From: Imbricaverruca yamaguchii | Taxonomy: Eukaryota; Arthropoda; Thecostraca; Neoverrucidae | Assembly (NCBI GenBank): GCA_034440575.1 | Contig: JAOTOL010001615.1 | Span: forward strand, 397,501 to 461,500 | Length of the DNA stretch: 64,000 nt | Direction of reading: 5' to 3' | Shown here: in pieces, positions 35,001 to 44,300 of the stretch | Layout of the letters: each line of letters begins with the position of its first letter | Position numbering within the stretch: position 1 is the first letter of the stretch | Made by a program: the position numbers and the translations under genes | Notes under the pieces: model-generated | What the model was told of the DNA's origin: nothing | Databases searched by the model: none | What the model saw: only the letters and a program-made list of their open reading frames with translations

Positions 35001-36739
35001 TCCACTTCAAGTATTATTAGCAGTGTTAAAATAATGGATTTTAAATCAGATGCGAGATGTCCAAACGAGTATGGTATGGCGAAATTTGCCATGGGGACGA
35101 TGTCGCTGAACACGCTCTTCTCACAAAATTTTGATCCAATAGCGTGCACATAGGTGTACCTTTTTTGCTTGTTGCAAGATACCCCATTTAGTGGTAACTA
35201 TTTCAACGATATCAATACAAAACATATATGCTTACCAGCTGATAATGCATAATAGACCATATCATAGGTAACCATCCAACCTGGAATTGTGTTAAGAGAC
35301 GTTCGTGTATCATGGTCCGCTATGGTTTTATCTCCCATCCTATTTTACTAATAATATATAATTGTTGTATTACAATGTTGGTATTGCAATTAGTCTTATA
35401 CGGGAAAAAAATCGCAACAGTCATAAACAGTGGCACATCGTTGTTATCATCATGAGCACCAAACAATTGCCATGGACTGGATAACATGTGGTGACATGAA
35501 ACATGCTCACACCTAGCTACATTTGATCTCGCGGTTTTGCATCGCCAATCACAACAAAACGTTCATATACACACACTTGTATGCACAATTACCAAATACG
35601 ATAACTGGGGTAAAAAATGATTGCATTTGAACATTGGTGGCACAAACATCTGTGGCGGGAGCATTTGGCTGCACAATAATTATCACGTACTTGAGACAAG
35701 TGCGACGAACTTCTAGATATAAAAATTCCTATGCGAACTCCCTCGTACGCTGACGAGAGCAAGCGTACGGCTCAAAGAGGGCAGTTCAGGGTGCGTGTCC
35801 CTATGCACCCACTCTGAGACTCACGTCCTTGAGCTTAACGTTGGCCCAGCTGTCCACCTTCAACGTCATGCCCTTCAGCATGACCTTCTGTCGATCTGGC
35901 TGCACACCCGTCAGAGCGAACAGCTGAGCCCGGAAAACCATCGGGTCTTCGTCCGTGCTGAGCTCAATGTCCTTAAACAGCTCCTTGCCCCACTTGACTT
36001 TCACTGAAAAAGGCACCAGCCGGCTGAATCGTGATAACAGCAGTACTCCGGGGGTTTCAAGAGCTGTGATCAGAGCAAGGGGCAAGCTCGCCAGAGCCTC
36101 CCATCTTAACGCATTACCGCAACAGAATGTGAACCAAAACCAAATCGAATCACTTGGTGCACCCTTGTCACATTTCAGCATGACTGAAAAGAGGTTGAAA
36201 GTGGGACAAGCTACTTTATGCATCCATAATTAAGGTCCATGTCGCATGGGCATAAGGATTTTTTAACAACCATAATCTGCTTCAGAAATCATTCCCCAAA
36301 AGTAAATAATGAGGTTGTTTTTGAAGCAATGCAAAATAAATGCTTCTTTGGGATTCCTGTTCTTGTTCCTTATGAAACACAGATCCAATGGCCAATTAAT
36401 AATATATGTGATATTTAATTGTATGATTCAGATGACAACCAGAGGAGAAGTTGGTGAAACACAGAACATATCCCAAATAACATGCACCAAACAATTATTT
36501 GTTCTTGACAAGCATCATCCTCCCACAAGACTGTTCAGACAAGCATTGATACTCTAAGCATAACTATCACTGAACCAGGGATACAAGCAACCATTCTTAA
36601 TATTGTACCAGTCCACATATACATTATTTCCTGGGGAAATATAATTGCATTGCATACAAAATAAGTATGACTAACTATTGCAACCATGCTGTAGCTACGA
36701 CATCAGGAAAAAATGGCACTTACCATTATAACTTGGCAT
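13711..36739 (-). CDS. USP14: Ubiquitin carboxyl-terminal hydrolase 14 (USP14), complete, nine exons
   Basis: This gene encodes the proteasome-bound deubiquitinase that trims ubiquitin chains from substrates docked on the 19S particle. The coding exons, in transcript order, are 36739-36724, 36003-35825, 34336-34108, 33199-33036, 29909-29812, 29130-28968, 23466-23341, 19390-19165 and 14033-13711. Every intron is GT-AG and all phases join (1,0,1,0,2,0,0,1), giving about 507 residues against 494 in human. The N-terminal ubiquitin-like domain (MPSYN then VKVKWGK) docks on the proteasome. The Cys box NLGNTCYMN holds the nucleophile near residue 115, DANECW lies in the QQD box, and the His box SSSSGHYVGWV has the catalytic His near residue 427, followed by LSGGGDWHCAYVLLYGPRR. 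Introns are filled with minisatellites and retrotransposon fragments, several touching exon edges. No frameshift or missing catalytic residue was seen. The identification is by recognised homology; the exon edges are inferred. Confidence 0.95.
14150..14275 (-). mobile_element. tRNA-derived SINE
   Basis: On the minus strand the sequence has an A-box-like TGGTCGAGTGGTTAAGG and a B-box-like GGTTCATCAC about 33 nt later. It resembles a Leu/Ser-type tRNA head but the acceptor stem does not close, so it is not a functional tRNA gene. It lies in USP14 intron 8. Confidence 0.6.
15523..16338 (+). mobile_element. piggyBac-like MITE copy 2
   Basis: The element is about 816 bp and homologous throughout to copy 1; it lies in USP14 intron 8. 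Its flanking tetranucleotides have decayed to TTAC and TTAG. The end still reads cgagacgggacggg. Confidence 0.8.
16710..16772 (-). mobile_element. Solo LINE tail with stem-loop
   Basis: The minus strand carries the shared tail with stem arms GGGCGC and GCGCTC around cgactgcttcggtcat, ending in a ccaaatagcc stretch. Related degenerate copies lie near 14620 and 15030. All are in USP14 intron 8. Confidence 0.6.
17785..19145. repeat. Composite 10-15-bp minisatellite, 1.35 kb, next to USP14 exon 8
   Basis: Modules such as gtcaccagtgagt and gaatggtatgtaccagt alternate in higher-order patterns. The array begins about 25 nt downstream of the exon 8 donor and fills most of the adjoining intron end. 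Its minus-strand ORFs (MTLTGDTGTYH repeats) are artefacts. Confidence 0.93.
19165..19390 (-). CDS. USP14: USP14 exon 8
   Basis: The exon encodes EKEGVNAKILKDVKFPLVLD, YELCSEELQKRL and a variable Ala/Asp/Lys linker ending EVKYAPFSFED. The acceptor is TTTGCTGCAG and the donor is GTGAGT. A 1.35-kb array begins about 25 nt past the donor. Confidence 0.94.
19575..19712. repeat. 39-bp repeat, about 3.5 copies
   Basis: The unit contains ccacatggaaagccacgtgc and ttcccacc with gatcgacctg. It lies in USP14 intron 7, about 185 bp from the exon 8 acceptor. Confidence 0.85.
21009..21286. mobile_element. Short MITE (TA-flanked, CAGTGT ends), copy 1
   Basis: This 278-bp non-coding element starts CAGTGTCCTAAAATTAC, ends AATTATTTTACACTG, and sits inside a (TA)n tract. 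A near-identical copy is at 31618-31897. TA flanks and short inverted ends suggest a Tc1/mariner-type MITE. Confidence 0.72.
21772..21905. repeat. 29-bp repeat, about five degenerate copies
   Basis: The unit is near ttgtagactgcctgcagatt plus actgttata, in USP14 intron 7. Confidence 0.7.
22038..22920 (-). mobile_element. 5'-truncated RNase H-bearing LINE, copy A
   Basis: The minus strand encodes an RNase H fragment (MYTAELVAIINALRFIEVG, then IITDSLSSLRILQSMHP, at 22851-22648) and ends in the shared stem-loop tail (22038-22095, arms GGGCGC and GCGCCC). The reading frame is short and broken by stops. It is in the same orientation as USP14. Confidence 0.75.
22921..23225 (-). mobile_element. 5'-truncated LINE, copy B
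   Basis: The stem-loop tail at 22921-22981 is followed (upstream on the minus strand) by a fragment of the LINE 3' end, matching the segment at 24666-24940 (for example tcgcacgagaaaagtacgtg against tgcacgggaagagcacgtg). Confidence 0.65.
23341..23466 (-). CDS. USP14: USP14 exon 7
   Basis: The exon encodes RLQEQLTKRSQLLDRDASY and ISRLPAYLTVQLVRFFYK, in 42 codons of phase 0 at both ends. The acceptor is TTTTGCCCGGCAG and the donor is GTGACC. A tail-only retrotransposon insertion lies about 26 nt upstream of the acceptor. Confidence 0.93.
23492..23551 (-). mobile_element. Tail-only LINE insertion next to USP14 exon 7 acceptor
   Basis: About 60 bp: on the transcript strand a GGGCGC...GCGCCC stem-loop is followed by taataactaactaact. 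It ends roughly 26 nt before exon 7. A 6-bp tggtca repeat flanks it, a weak target duplication. Confidence 0.65.
23685..24115. repeat. About 25-30-bp minisatellite interrupted by a tail-only insertion
   Basis: Units such as gagacacggtacaggtacgc plus agactaag alternate with cacgatacacgtacgcatac. A 57-bp retrotransposon tail splits one unit at 23853. Confidence 0.88.
23853..23909 (-). mobile_element. Tail-only LINE insertion with 13-bp target-site duplication
   Basis: The 57-bp insert consists only of the shared stem-loop tail. It is flanked by ccgcatactaggg at 23840-23852 and again at 23910-23922. The flanks share a ccgc variant where neighbouring repeat units read acgc, which supports a true duplication. 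Confidence 0.82.
24604..24943 (-). mobile_element. 5'-truncated LINE, copy C
   Basis: The stem-loop tail at 24604-24665 is followed by the LINE 3' region up to the next nested copy. It is the same orientation as USP14. Confidence 0.65.
24945..25335 (-). mobile_element. 5'-truncated LINE, copy D, with CCHC-like C-terminus
   Basis: The minus strand encodes RIGHTFATHSYML, then CPHCSNPLTVYHVSVGC, the zinc-binding end found after RNase H in I/R1-type LINE proteins. The tail with arms GGGGCGC and GCGCCC is at 24945-24995. It abuts copy E, whose coding region stops at the matching position. Confidence 0.75.
25338..26935 (-). mobile_element. Non-LTR retrotransposon with RT C-terminus and RNase H, copy E, split by a SINE
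   Basis: The minus strand carries the reverse transcriptase thumb/connector (GVQFDSRLTYKQHFKTLKEK, RHAALRIATGAFRTTP) at 26935-26131. After a 96-bp SINE comes the RNase H domain (MFTDGSKNNTGAGCAFV, YTCELIAIINALSF, CLCWVPSHVGICGNVRAD) at 26006-25338. The reading frame is continuous across the SINE if the insert and one target duplication are ignored. The N-terminal RT and endonuclease parts are absent. It appears to be an I-clade-like element. Confidence 0.88.
26021..26116 (+). mobile_element. Truncated SINE inserted in the LINE, with 14-bp target duplication
   Basis: The 96-bp insert matches the body of the SINE at 1-152 (cgcgaccaatcggcgtgag, gacgctacatgac, gtgtcgtaaaacc) and ends in a caac/caa-rich tail. 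Flanks agctaagatgttac (26007-26020) and agctcagatgttac (26117-26130) differ by one base. Confidence 0.85.
26945..27450. repeat. 25-bp minisatellite, about 20 copies
   Basis: The unit is ctctgatgcaacatagtgga plus catga/catgg, with atacc, attcc and atgca variants. It adjoins the 5' end of LINE copy E and extends its ORF artificially. Between 27450 and 28150 nothing was recognised. Confidence 0.93.
28155..28955. repeat. 46-bp minisatellite, about 17 copies, next to USP14 exon 6
   Basis: The unit is gacagtcacgacagccacag plus tccaggcgcgaaacggtcagagtgag. It starts about 12 nt beyond the exon 6 donor. Copies between 28610 and 28810 carry several 1-3-bp deletions. Confidence 0.93.
28968..29130 (-). 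CDS. USP14: USP14 exon 6
   Basis: The exon encodes NSLIDQYFVGEF, then ELKCIESDDEPVTKSKE and LQLSCFISQDVKYLHTGLKL, a close match to the family. The acceptor is TGACGCAG and the donor is GTGAGC. A 46-bp array starts about 12 nt into the downstream intron. Confidence 0.93.
29812..29909 (-). CDS. USP14: USP14 exon 5, DANECW box
   Basis: The exon encodes DANECWTELMIILQQKL and a short charged linker. The acceptor is GTCGGCAG. Of the possible donors, AAA followed by GTCAGT at 29811 gives the phase 2 end needed by exon 6. An earlier GTCAAA at 29825 would be out of phase. The upstream intron is a minisatellite up to the acceptor. Confidence 0.87.
29925..30310. repeat. Composite 22-25-bp minisatellite at USP14 exon 5 acceptor
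   Basis: Units such as gtcagtgggacagcgggctg and gggagtcagcgggacgggag alternate. On the transcript strand they read as pyrimidine-rich sequence with gacccacag or gacccccag, like the authentic acceptor region that ends in gtcggcag before the exon. Confidence 0.93.
30315..32030. repeat. Degenerate 15-17-bp satellite that switches orientation, interrupted by a MITE
   Basis: From 30315 to about 30730 the unit reads gcaaatgtacgtat; from about 30735 onward it reads as the reverse complement, tacgtacatttgcgc. A TA-type MITE interrupts it at 31618-31897. Confidence 0.9.
31618..31897. mobile_element. Short MITE (CAGTGT ends), copy 2
   Basis: This is 280 bp and near-identical to 21009-21286, again inside a simple tandem repeat. 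Ends are CAGTGTCCCAAAATTAC and GAATTATTTTACACTG followed by TA. Confidence 0.72.
32037..33041. repeat. 63-bp minisatellite carrying USP14 exon 4 end and its splice donor, 16 copies
   Basis: On the transcript strand each unit includes gagcgaacagggcggcttcg, then tgcagcag and GTATGT, the last 28 nt of exon 4 and its donor, plus intron start. Unit positions step by exactly 63 (32061, 32124 and so on to 33006). The unit touching the exon has one extra base after the donor. ORFs of over 350 codons on both strands are artefacts of a stop-poor 63-bp period. Confidence 0.96.
33036..33199 (-). CDS. USP14: USP14 exon 4
   Basis: The exon encodes TSALRDLYSSMENVASVPPI and ends in FAERSEQGGFVQQ, immediately followed by the donor GTATGT. 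The acceptor is ATCCCCAG. It is 164 nt, phase 1 in and phase 0 out. Both edges abut tandem arrays: 35-bp units on the acceptor side and 63-bp units on the donor side. The donor-side units contain the last 28 nt of this exon or a close copy. Confidence 0.9.
33208..33320. repeat. 35-bp repeat at USP14 exon 4 acceptor, three copies
   Basis: The plus-strand unit is gagcggcggtacaggtcacg plus a variable gggatacacac part. The unit nearest the exon runs directly into the acceptor ATCCCCAG. Confidence 0.85.
33755..33905 (-). mobile_element. tRNA-derived SINE, near complete
   Basis: On the minus strand a B-box-like GGTTCTAATCTC is preceded by tctgacaattggtcgcaag and followed by the SINE body ending cgtcgtaaaagaactt. 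It lies in USP14 intron 3 in the sense orientation. Confidence 0.68.
34108..34336 (-). CDS. USP14: USP14 exon 3, end of UBL and catalytic Cys box
   Basis: The exon starts with GITLLMMGS, the end of the ubiquitin-like fold, and carries FVEDMTESEL and the Cys box GLTNLGNTCYMNATVQC. The acceptor is CCGCCAG and the donor is GTGAGT. It is 229 nt, phase 0 in and phase 1 out. No minisatellite touches this exon. Confidence 0.95.
35825..36003 (-). CDS. USP14: USP14 exon 2, ubiquitin-like domain
   Basis: The exon encodes nearly all of the ubiquitin-like domain (KVKWGKELF to VKLKD), including the conserved stretch FALTGVQPDRQKVMLKG. The acceptor is TTTTTCAG and the donor is GTGAGT. It is 179 nt, phase 1 in and phase 0 out. 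Confidence 0.93.
36724..36739 (-). CDS. USP14: USP14 exon 1 (16-nt coding part)
   Basis: This tiny coding exon starts with ATG and encodes MPSYN plus the first base of a valine codon, followed by the donor GTAAGT. It matches the USP14 family start (M-P-x-Y-x-V) and its phase 1 end fits the acceptor at 36004. The 5' UTR and promoter must lie at higher coordinates in AT-rich sequence; I cannot place them. Confidence 0.8.
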
Positions 36740-37081
36740 GATTATATTGAATATAAATGGTGAAATAGAATCACACCTTTGCTGTTCCCATACAGCAACA
36801 CTCTGGAAAGAAGGAAGTTGCAATGTGTACTCCAAGCTTGTATGACCAGTACACATTTGTATTATCAACCATACTACTAACCAGTGAAAGGTAAGACAAA
36901 TGAACCCCTAACTATCGGGAAGTCTACATGGTACCCAATCTTACCACATAACACCAGGAGCAGCTACTGCTATCTTTCCCAGATGCACTGATATGACTAT
37001 AATATTTTCAAGGATGGGCCTGCGATCCTGGTCCATAACCTGAAGGACCTGCTGCACCCAATTGCATGCTACTGAGGATGG

Positions 37082-37143
37082 GAGTTAGTTAGTTATTTGA
37101 GCTCAAGGGTGCTTCAACCAAAGCATGATCATCTAGTGCCCAT
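37082..37143 (-). mobile_element. Solo LINE tail
   Basis: The minus strand has the shared stem-loop tail, with arms GGGCAC and GGTGCTT-like (pairing needs G-U wobble), and an agttagttagtt-type end on the plus strand. It lies upstream of USP14. Confidence 0.6.
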
Positions 37144-37767
37144 TACTAGGGAGAGGACTAACTAAATAGCTGCACATCATTGTTTACAGCTGAATTATTA
37201 GGCCATACACATGGCTACATAGCAAGCCAAAATGACACTTTCCATCCACATCCTTCATTGCCATACAAACCATTCAGGTAGTCAATTTTTAATGCTCAGT
37301 CACCTCCCTGCATTTATAATTATTGTCTCCCCACTTATATCTCCCTTCAAGCCACCAGTCATCTGGTGTGACAGCCATAAACAGCATGTCCAGATACCAA
37401 AATTTGAATATGAAATGGCACACAACTCAAGATGATTTATACTGAAAGCCACTTCTTTCATCTGCACCCCTCACTGGTCCATGTCAACTGCATCCTAGGG
37501 CTGGATTATATACAAAATCCACATGTTGATAATATCCTTAATAGGTGGGTTTGTACTGTTTTTAATACTACAAATGAAATCAGATGTACATGAAGGGAAT
37601 CTGAAATGAAACCATCATATTATCTTTTTACACATTTTGACACATTCACTATGTACATACAAAAATTGAATTATATGAGTTAGTCATGCAATGTCGATGA
37701 ACATGGTTAAGGTGATGTAACCACTCACATACTCCATTGTATGCTTTAAAACAAAAATTCACCTAAC

Positions 37768-38665
37768 TTAACCCACCCCATCTCTCCATTCAGATCCTCA
37801 CACTTGTCCAGGGGGATCCATAGAGACCCCCTCTAATCTCCAAACTAAACATCACACAAAAACGAAATAGGTGTCCTCAGAAAGCACTTGATGAGTAGGG
37901 CAAGATGCCACCACAAAAAATCCCTTCCCCAAAACGTGGCATCACTAGGGTCCCTAGTGTCATGACATACATCATGTTTGTGTCTCTGGGGGGTTCATTT
38001 TGAGGGAGATTTGAAGAAGAAAAATATTTGGAGTCAGAAAAGGAAAGCGAAATCGACCAGTGCCTTACAAGTTTTCCTCACCAAAAAAATAAACAAAAAA
38101 TGTTTTTGAAATTTCAAAATTGAGTTTTTAAGTTTGCATTCATATTTATTGTCTAATGGGTAGAGCCAAACAAAAAATGTTGTTCAAAGTCAACTTGATC
38201 CAACACAAAATGTTTACTTAGCCAGAATCTTCTATTTTAACTCTAATGGGCAAATATGCAAAACTAATAAGTATCAAAAACATATATAGTATAAGAATCA
38301 CATAGTATAAGTATAGTAAGTTTCAAAACTAAGAAGTATAAAAGCGATAAAAAATGGAAAAAATTGAAAAATTCCTCTGGTGCAATTTGTTGCATTCATA
38401 AGGTTAAGGAAATGCTGGAAATCTTATTCAAATATCTTTAACCATTAAAGTATGACAGCTGATTGAACTTTTTTGGAGGTGACCTCACAATCTCGACTAA
38501 CTTATTGACCCTACATGACCTGACTTAAAAAATTTGACAGAACATGCCAAATTGATGTGGGAAGAGGCATGCCAAATTTTGGCATGCTGTCACATGCCAT
38601 TCTTTCAGTCTACAGAAAACCTGGGGGGGAGGGGGTCAACAACCCAAGAGGATGATAAGGATTAA
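37768..38665 (+). mobile_element. piggyBac-like MITE copy 3, CpG-decayed
   Basis: This 898-bp element between TTAA sites is homologous to copies 1, 2 and 4. Many CpG sites of the other copies are TpG or CpA here: it begins ttaacccaccccatctctcc where others read CCGTCTCTCCGG. Confidence 0.78.
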
Positions 38666-38989
38666 AAAAACTTAACCCATTTGTATGCATCATGGAGGTA
38701 AAATGTGCATAAAGCCTGTTGTATGGTTACTTCAAACTGTAATAATACCATCTTCCTATATTTTGAGCATCACTTTTTATGTTATATTACCTAACTCTGA
38801 GGCCCTTTTGGGTGTTATTTTGCCTCCCAATTGAAAAGCATGCATTTACTGAGGAAATGAATGGTGACATAATATTCAGCACATTCATAAGCATTGCATT
38901 TGGCGCATTGTTTATTGGCTTTATGGCACATGAACTGTTGAGTAGCATCACCATGACTCAACTCTCACTCTGATTGGCAGCAGGTGAAG

Positions 38990-39070
38990 AGTTACTTCAA
39001 ACAGCAACAGGTGGAACTTGAACCCACAACCTTTAATTGTGAGATGGACAACCTACCCCTAGACTACTTG
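38990..39070 (-). mobile_element. tRNA-derived SINE or tRNA pseudogene
   Basis: The minus strand has A-box-like TAGTCTAGGGGTAGG and B-box-like GGGTTCAAGTTCC, a TTGT/ACAA anticodon stem and a GTGG/CCAC T stem. The acceptor stem mispairs at three of seven positions, so it is not a functional tRNA. Confidence 0.55.
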
Positions 39071-40784
39071 CCCCACATTGCATTAGAATAAGAAATTCCA
39101 AGAAATCACAAGTACATCAAACTAAATTTACCTTAAAATCTAGTAATTCTATTTTCAGCCCTGATTGGGTTCCTACCCCACCAAGCCAAACTAGACAACC
39201 AAGAAATGCTCCTCATGGATGCAAGGTAGACTGATACAAAACAACTCAATAAATATAACACAGGATTACTGGTTTATATAGCTAATGTGGCATGATGTCA
39301 AACAATAGTCAGCTTTACAGCAGAACTTTGCTTCCAGGTCATGTGGTCTAAGGAACAAGATAGAGGGAGAAGACTTCTTGGGGGGGGGGCTTATGGGTGC
39401 ATCAACTGCAGTGGTCATGCAGCAAAGGGTGGAGAAGACTTGGCATAATGATCTGTATAAATAAAAGGCAACCATGGAATATCATTATCTCATTAGTTTT
39501 AATAACCAAATACATTTTACTATTGATGCTGCTGAATATATGTACAATTAAACTTACAAACATCAGCAAGTTGTAATATGCCTTCTGATTTACATTGAGA
39601 CTGCACACAGCTCTACAAAATATGGCAGCCAACAAATGACTGCCAGATGACAAATTGGCATTGTGGTTAAATTAGTGAAGGATGAGGTTATAAGCCAACT
39701 TCCTGAGCAATGGTAGAGAAATATACATAATTTATGTCAACCAAATTGATAAATCTACACCTGACACCACATAACTAATAAATATTCATAACACACACTA
39801 TGAGTAGGATGTTTGTGCACTGATATGCTACCTGCTGACTATTTGGATCTAGGTTTTGGAATATAAATTGGTTTATGGAAATTATACAAAATAAATCCAT
39901 CTAAAACTGTTGAATTCTCACCATGAAAAACAATTCTTCCTAATAAAAAAGCTGAGAAAATTCATTAAAAGCAGATCTTACTAATACTAAAAACTCTACT
40001 ATGCACTTTTTTAGTTCATGACTGGAATGTTTAGTTGAAGGGAGGAATGACTTGGAAGGCTTAAAAGCTAGTAGACAGGAGAGCAAATTGCAACTGTAAA
40101 ACAGACTACTGCCACCTAAAATACCAATGCTGACTGGCAGCTTGGTGCCAGTCACTGGGTGCCAGCAAGCCAGATCATTTGTCTGGTGTGTTGGTGGGTA
40201 ATCAGGCACAGCAGCCCCATATTAATTATAGCTGATTGGTCCAATTATAAAGTAACCCAACCCGAACAAACCAGTGTTAATAGGAGCACCCAAAAATTTA
40301 ATTTTATGTAAATTATCAAAACTTACTTGAAATAGACATTTGGAAAAAACACCTTGGCAATTTCCCTTGTGTTTTCAACTAATGCTATTAAGGATGTAAG
40401 CATGGGGGGTATATTTGTGGCTACAGATAATATCCAAGTATAAGCAAGTAACATATAAATATATGATATGCTGCAATAGTTTTGAAGCATTTTTACAGCG
40501 CGATGATACAACAGGCCGCGTGAGTGGCTTGGCCAATGCCATATAGCTGCGCAAGGAGCGCTAAGCTGATAGTGCCGACGCAACTTACCAACGACAATAT
40601 CAATACCGTACAATCCGGAACTGTATCAGATGAACACACCTTTTAAAAGCGCAGATTTGTACCGTGAACTGTACCTTATGAAGAATCCTGGGCCCAATGC
40701 TACGACCATGCAAGAGCCTTGATGCAAGTCAGCATCCGTCGTTAACTACAGCGTTGTGGTTTTGCTACAGGTCGTGTTATGAAA

Positions 40785-41375
40785 ACAGACACCGTTCCAC
40801 AGACACCATCTCACAGACATGGCCAATCTCCGCAACAGCTGGCTCAATCTTCCTGAATCCTTACCAAACGATTGTGCGTCTACTAAAGGCGTGCGGTTTG
40901 CGGTTTTGTGAGCTTGGGTCGGGTCAAAGGTCACCACGTCGCCAAAAGACCACATATTTGGCCTACAGACATCGCCAATCTCAGCAACCGCTCGCTCTAT
41001 CTTCACGAAACCTTGAGAAAACGGTCGGGCGTGAGCCAAAGTTTGGCGGCCTATACTTTTGTCTGTACTAACAAAATTTCAGCAATTTGGTGACCTTCTA
41101 TCTGATCCAAGGTCATACAAATCCAAGCTGCGCGCCTTTGGTACGCGCCCGATCGTCTAGAGGTTTCATGAAGATCGAGCAAAGATTGCCGAGATTGGCC
41201 TGTCTGTTAGCGAAAAATTTTGTCTTCCGACAATTCGATGGACGCCTTTGGACATGTGTCTGATCGCTTGGAGGACGTTTTATGAAGATCGAGTCGGCGG
41301 TTGTCGATATTAGCCATGTCCCTGAGATGGCGTCTGTAGAATAGTGTATGTGAGATGGTGTCTGCTTTTACAATT
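40785..41375. repeat. Fold-back element: two direct units facing two inverted units
   Basis: A unit containing acagacatggccaatctccg and caatcttcctgaatcc occurs at about 40815 and again near 40963. Reverse-complement copies lie near 41110-41205 and 41250-41320. CpG is normal here, unlike the flanks. No ORF is recognised. Confidence 0.65.
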
Positions 41376-44300
41376 CATGCAGAGATGCGGCGAATATGAA
41401 GTTACACCTCGTGTGTTGTGCGAGGTTTGGTGAGTTGATGGTTGAGGTTGCGAGCGGGGGAAGTGGAAGTATATTTAAGATTTTGACCAGATACGTACAG
41501 AAGATACTCACTAGTGTGCATATCATCAGATATAGCGGAGGTACAGAGCGATCACAGTGATGTCAGTGAAACAAGTCTGACTTCACCAATGGCGCTGAGG
41601 CTTAATAAATTCGCAAGAATTTCTATTGGCTGGTGCGTACATACCTACCTAGGTGCCTCGGTATCTGCTGTCTGTATGTTGCGGTGCATTTATTTTTAAT
41701 TATGCATGCTAGATTAATATGGTTTGTACAAGATAAGCCTCATTTGCATCCATTCAGTCATAGAGGAAGAAATTTGCTACATTATTTTAACAGCCCAGGC
41801 ATGGGTATCTGGTGGCAGGACTAAAATTGTACATATTTGCAGCTTATGTATTTTTTCATTTCTTGGAATTTCTTTTTCGAATGCAATGCTGATGAATGGG
41901 CTTAACATGATGTGCCCACTCATTTCCTCTGCAAATATATACTTTTCAGTTCAGGTGCAAAATTGTGGTAAATTTGTCTTAAAAGGTATTTTAAAAAATA
42001 ATTTTCTTCTGAATACCATGTTTATAAGGGTGGTTAAGATGGTTGAAGACTTATTTTTTGAGAAAATTGATTTTTTTTTGTGAAAAAATTCCCATGAAAA
42101 AAAATAAACCAACATAACCTGACCAAACTGGTAAATATAACAATCAAGGTAATTGTTCATTTTTGTGACTTTTTTAGTGATGCTTTTTTACATGATGAAG
42201 AAGATGTGACCACTTGTTTCTCTGCAAATGATTACTTTTAAGTCAGCAGTGGTCAATACAATTGGCAACATCATAAGCACATGTCTGTGGTTCATACCCC
42301 TGATGCTTCAAGAAGGAACTATTTGAATCTTGTGGCAGTGGAATTCAGGCAACAACAATTTGAGCAAATTCCAACAAATTCCAAATTCTGATGATTCCCC
42401 ACTGGGAATGGCACTGTGTTGTCATAACAATTTGAACTGACATGTTTGTCCTCAAAATATATCCTTATACTTATCTTAGATACTGCAGCACAACTGATGC
42501 ACCATGAGGCTAAGCTTACATTGATGAGTGGTTTGCATGGCTGCATGTGGTTTGCATATGGACTACTAAATAAATAAACCATAGAACAAATGAAATATCC
42601 TAACCTAACCTGACCTGAGCTAGACTAAAATAATGTAGCATAATATATACAATTCATTATTGCATATTATAATTGAACCTAACCTGACCAGAAAACCAGA
42701 ATCATCCAAATCAAATTTTTTTTCAGCCATGACACCATGAAATTTATGTGACATTGACATCTCTACCTTAATTGATAAGAACATTGTAAGGAACTCCTGG
42801 CCCTGTGGATGCATGGAGCTGGAAGCATTCATTCTCTGGAATATATGTCCAATTGAGGCAAAAACATAAGGTTTTCAGTGTCCAAGAGTGCATGAGTGCA
42901 GTGTCCACAATTGAGTGCATGAAGTGTTGAATTCTTTATCATGTCTGTGACACACCAGGTATATATAATTATATGCAAGTTGCTATATTTGTGGAGTGAA
43001 AATTATGATCATGCATTTTTGCCACCTTAAAAGTAATCATTTGCAGAGAATATATGTGGTCACATCATCTTAATCCCATCAAAAAGTATTGTATTGAAAA
43101 ATTCACAATCAATGTTTACCTTCATGGCCATATTTACCACCGTACCTACCTGACCCATTTGTTTACTGCATGGAGGCAAATATGTGTAATAACTTTTATT
43201 GTTATCACCTTAAAGCACAGTAATACAGAAAAGCTAAAAACAACTTTCACAACATTCTCCAAAAAATGTTGTCTCTTTTTCTTCAAAGCAACTTAGGTTA
43301 GGTTAGGCTAGGCTGGGGTTGGGTTTCTTTTTTAATTTGGATAATTTTCAGTAAGTAAATTGCTTTACATTTTTGTTTATTTTTGGGATTCATTTTTTTT
43401 TCTTCAGAAGGTAAGTTAGGTTAGATTAGGTTATGTTGCCTCTTTATTTTATTTGTCAAATCTTTTTTTATGCTATGCTACCTAACACAAAGCCCCATTG
43501 TTTTTGACATTATTTTCCTGAACCATTTTGTCAAAAAAGAAATAACCACCAGACTTAATATGAGCCACATGGGTCCATCTGGGTTAAGCCTTTGCCTGTA
43601 AATGGAATATACTATGGCCTGCACAAAAAGATATGCAGCACCCCAACCAATCCAAAATCATAATTTTAAAGAAGCTATCCACCAACATCCTACATACCTA
43701 CCAATTCCTATCTAGCCTTATTCACTCCATCATCCTGTGTCGCACACTCATGTATTGAGTGCCCATCAGTAATGTTGGTAAATTTGTACTGTAAGGTGTA
43801 AAAGTTGCATAGTGTAACCCAATCTAGCCTAACCTCACTGGAGAAGTTCCTTCAAACCATTTTCAAGCAATTTTTCTTCACATTTTCCAAATGAAAGCAC
43901 TGCAGTCAACTTCACCTATCTTGCTTTTCACGAAAGGCAATTTCCAGTAAAAAAATATAGAAAAAAGGAAGAAAAGTTGTCCAACTTAAGCCTAAACTAA
44001 CTGAACCTAACCAAATATATGTGGAACAATTGTCTTGTGTGCACCCTGAAGCACGATAATACCTAATTTTCAACTCAATCCGTGCCTGCTTAAATAATTG
44101 TACAGTTATCCATTTTTTTTAATCTAAGACATTTTCTCTCCATATCCAAGATTATAAAATGTCAACAGACCCAGCCATTGTTTTGAAGTGCTCAGTGGAG
44201 CAACCAGGAAGGAGCTGGGTATGGTCACTTACTAGGCTGCCTGGATTTGGAGAAAATGTTTGTGACTGTTCAAGCCATTTTTCCCAACATTCTTATTCAA

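Noticed and set aside
38990..39070. Functional tRNA gene
   Set aside because: The A and B boxes and two stems are present, but the acceptor stem mispairs and no terminator follows closely; a SINE or pseudogene is more likely.
40323..40613. Candidate USP14 first exon ending at the GTAAGT near 40586
   Set aside because: No ATG lies in frame close to the donor. The exon at 36724-36739 matches the family start and phase far better.
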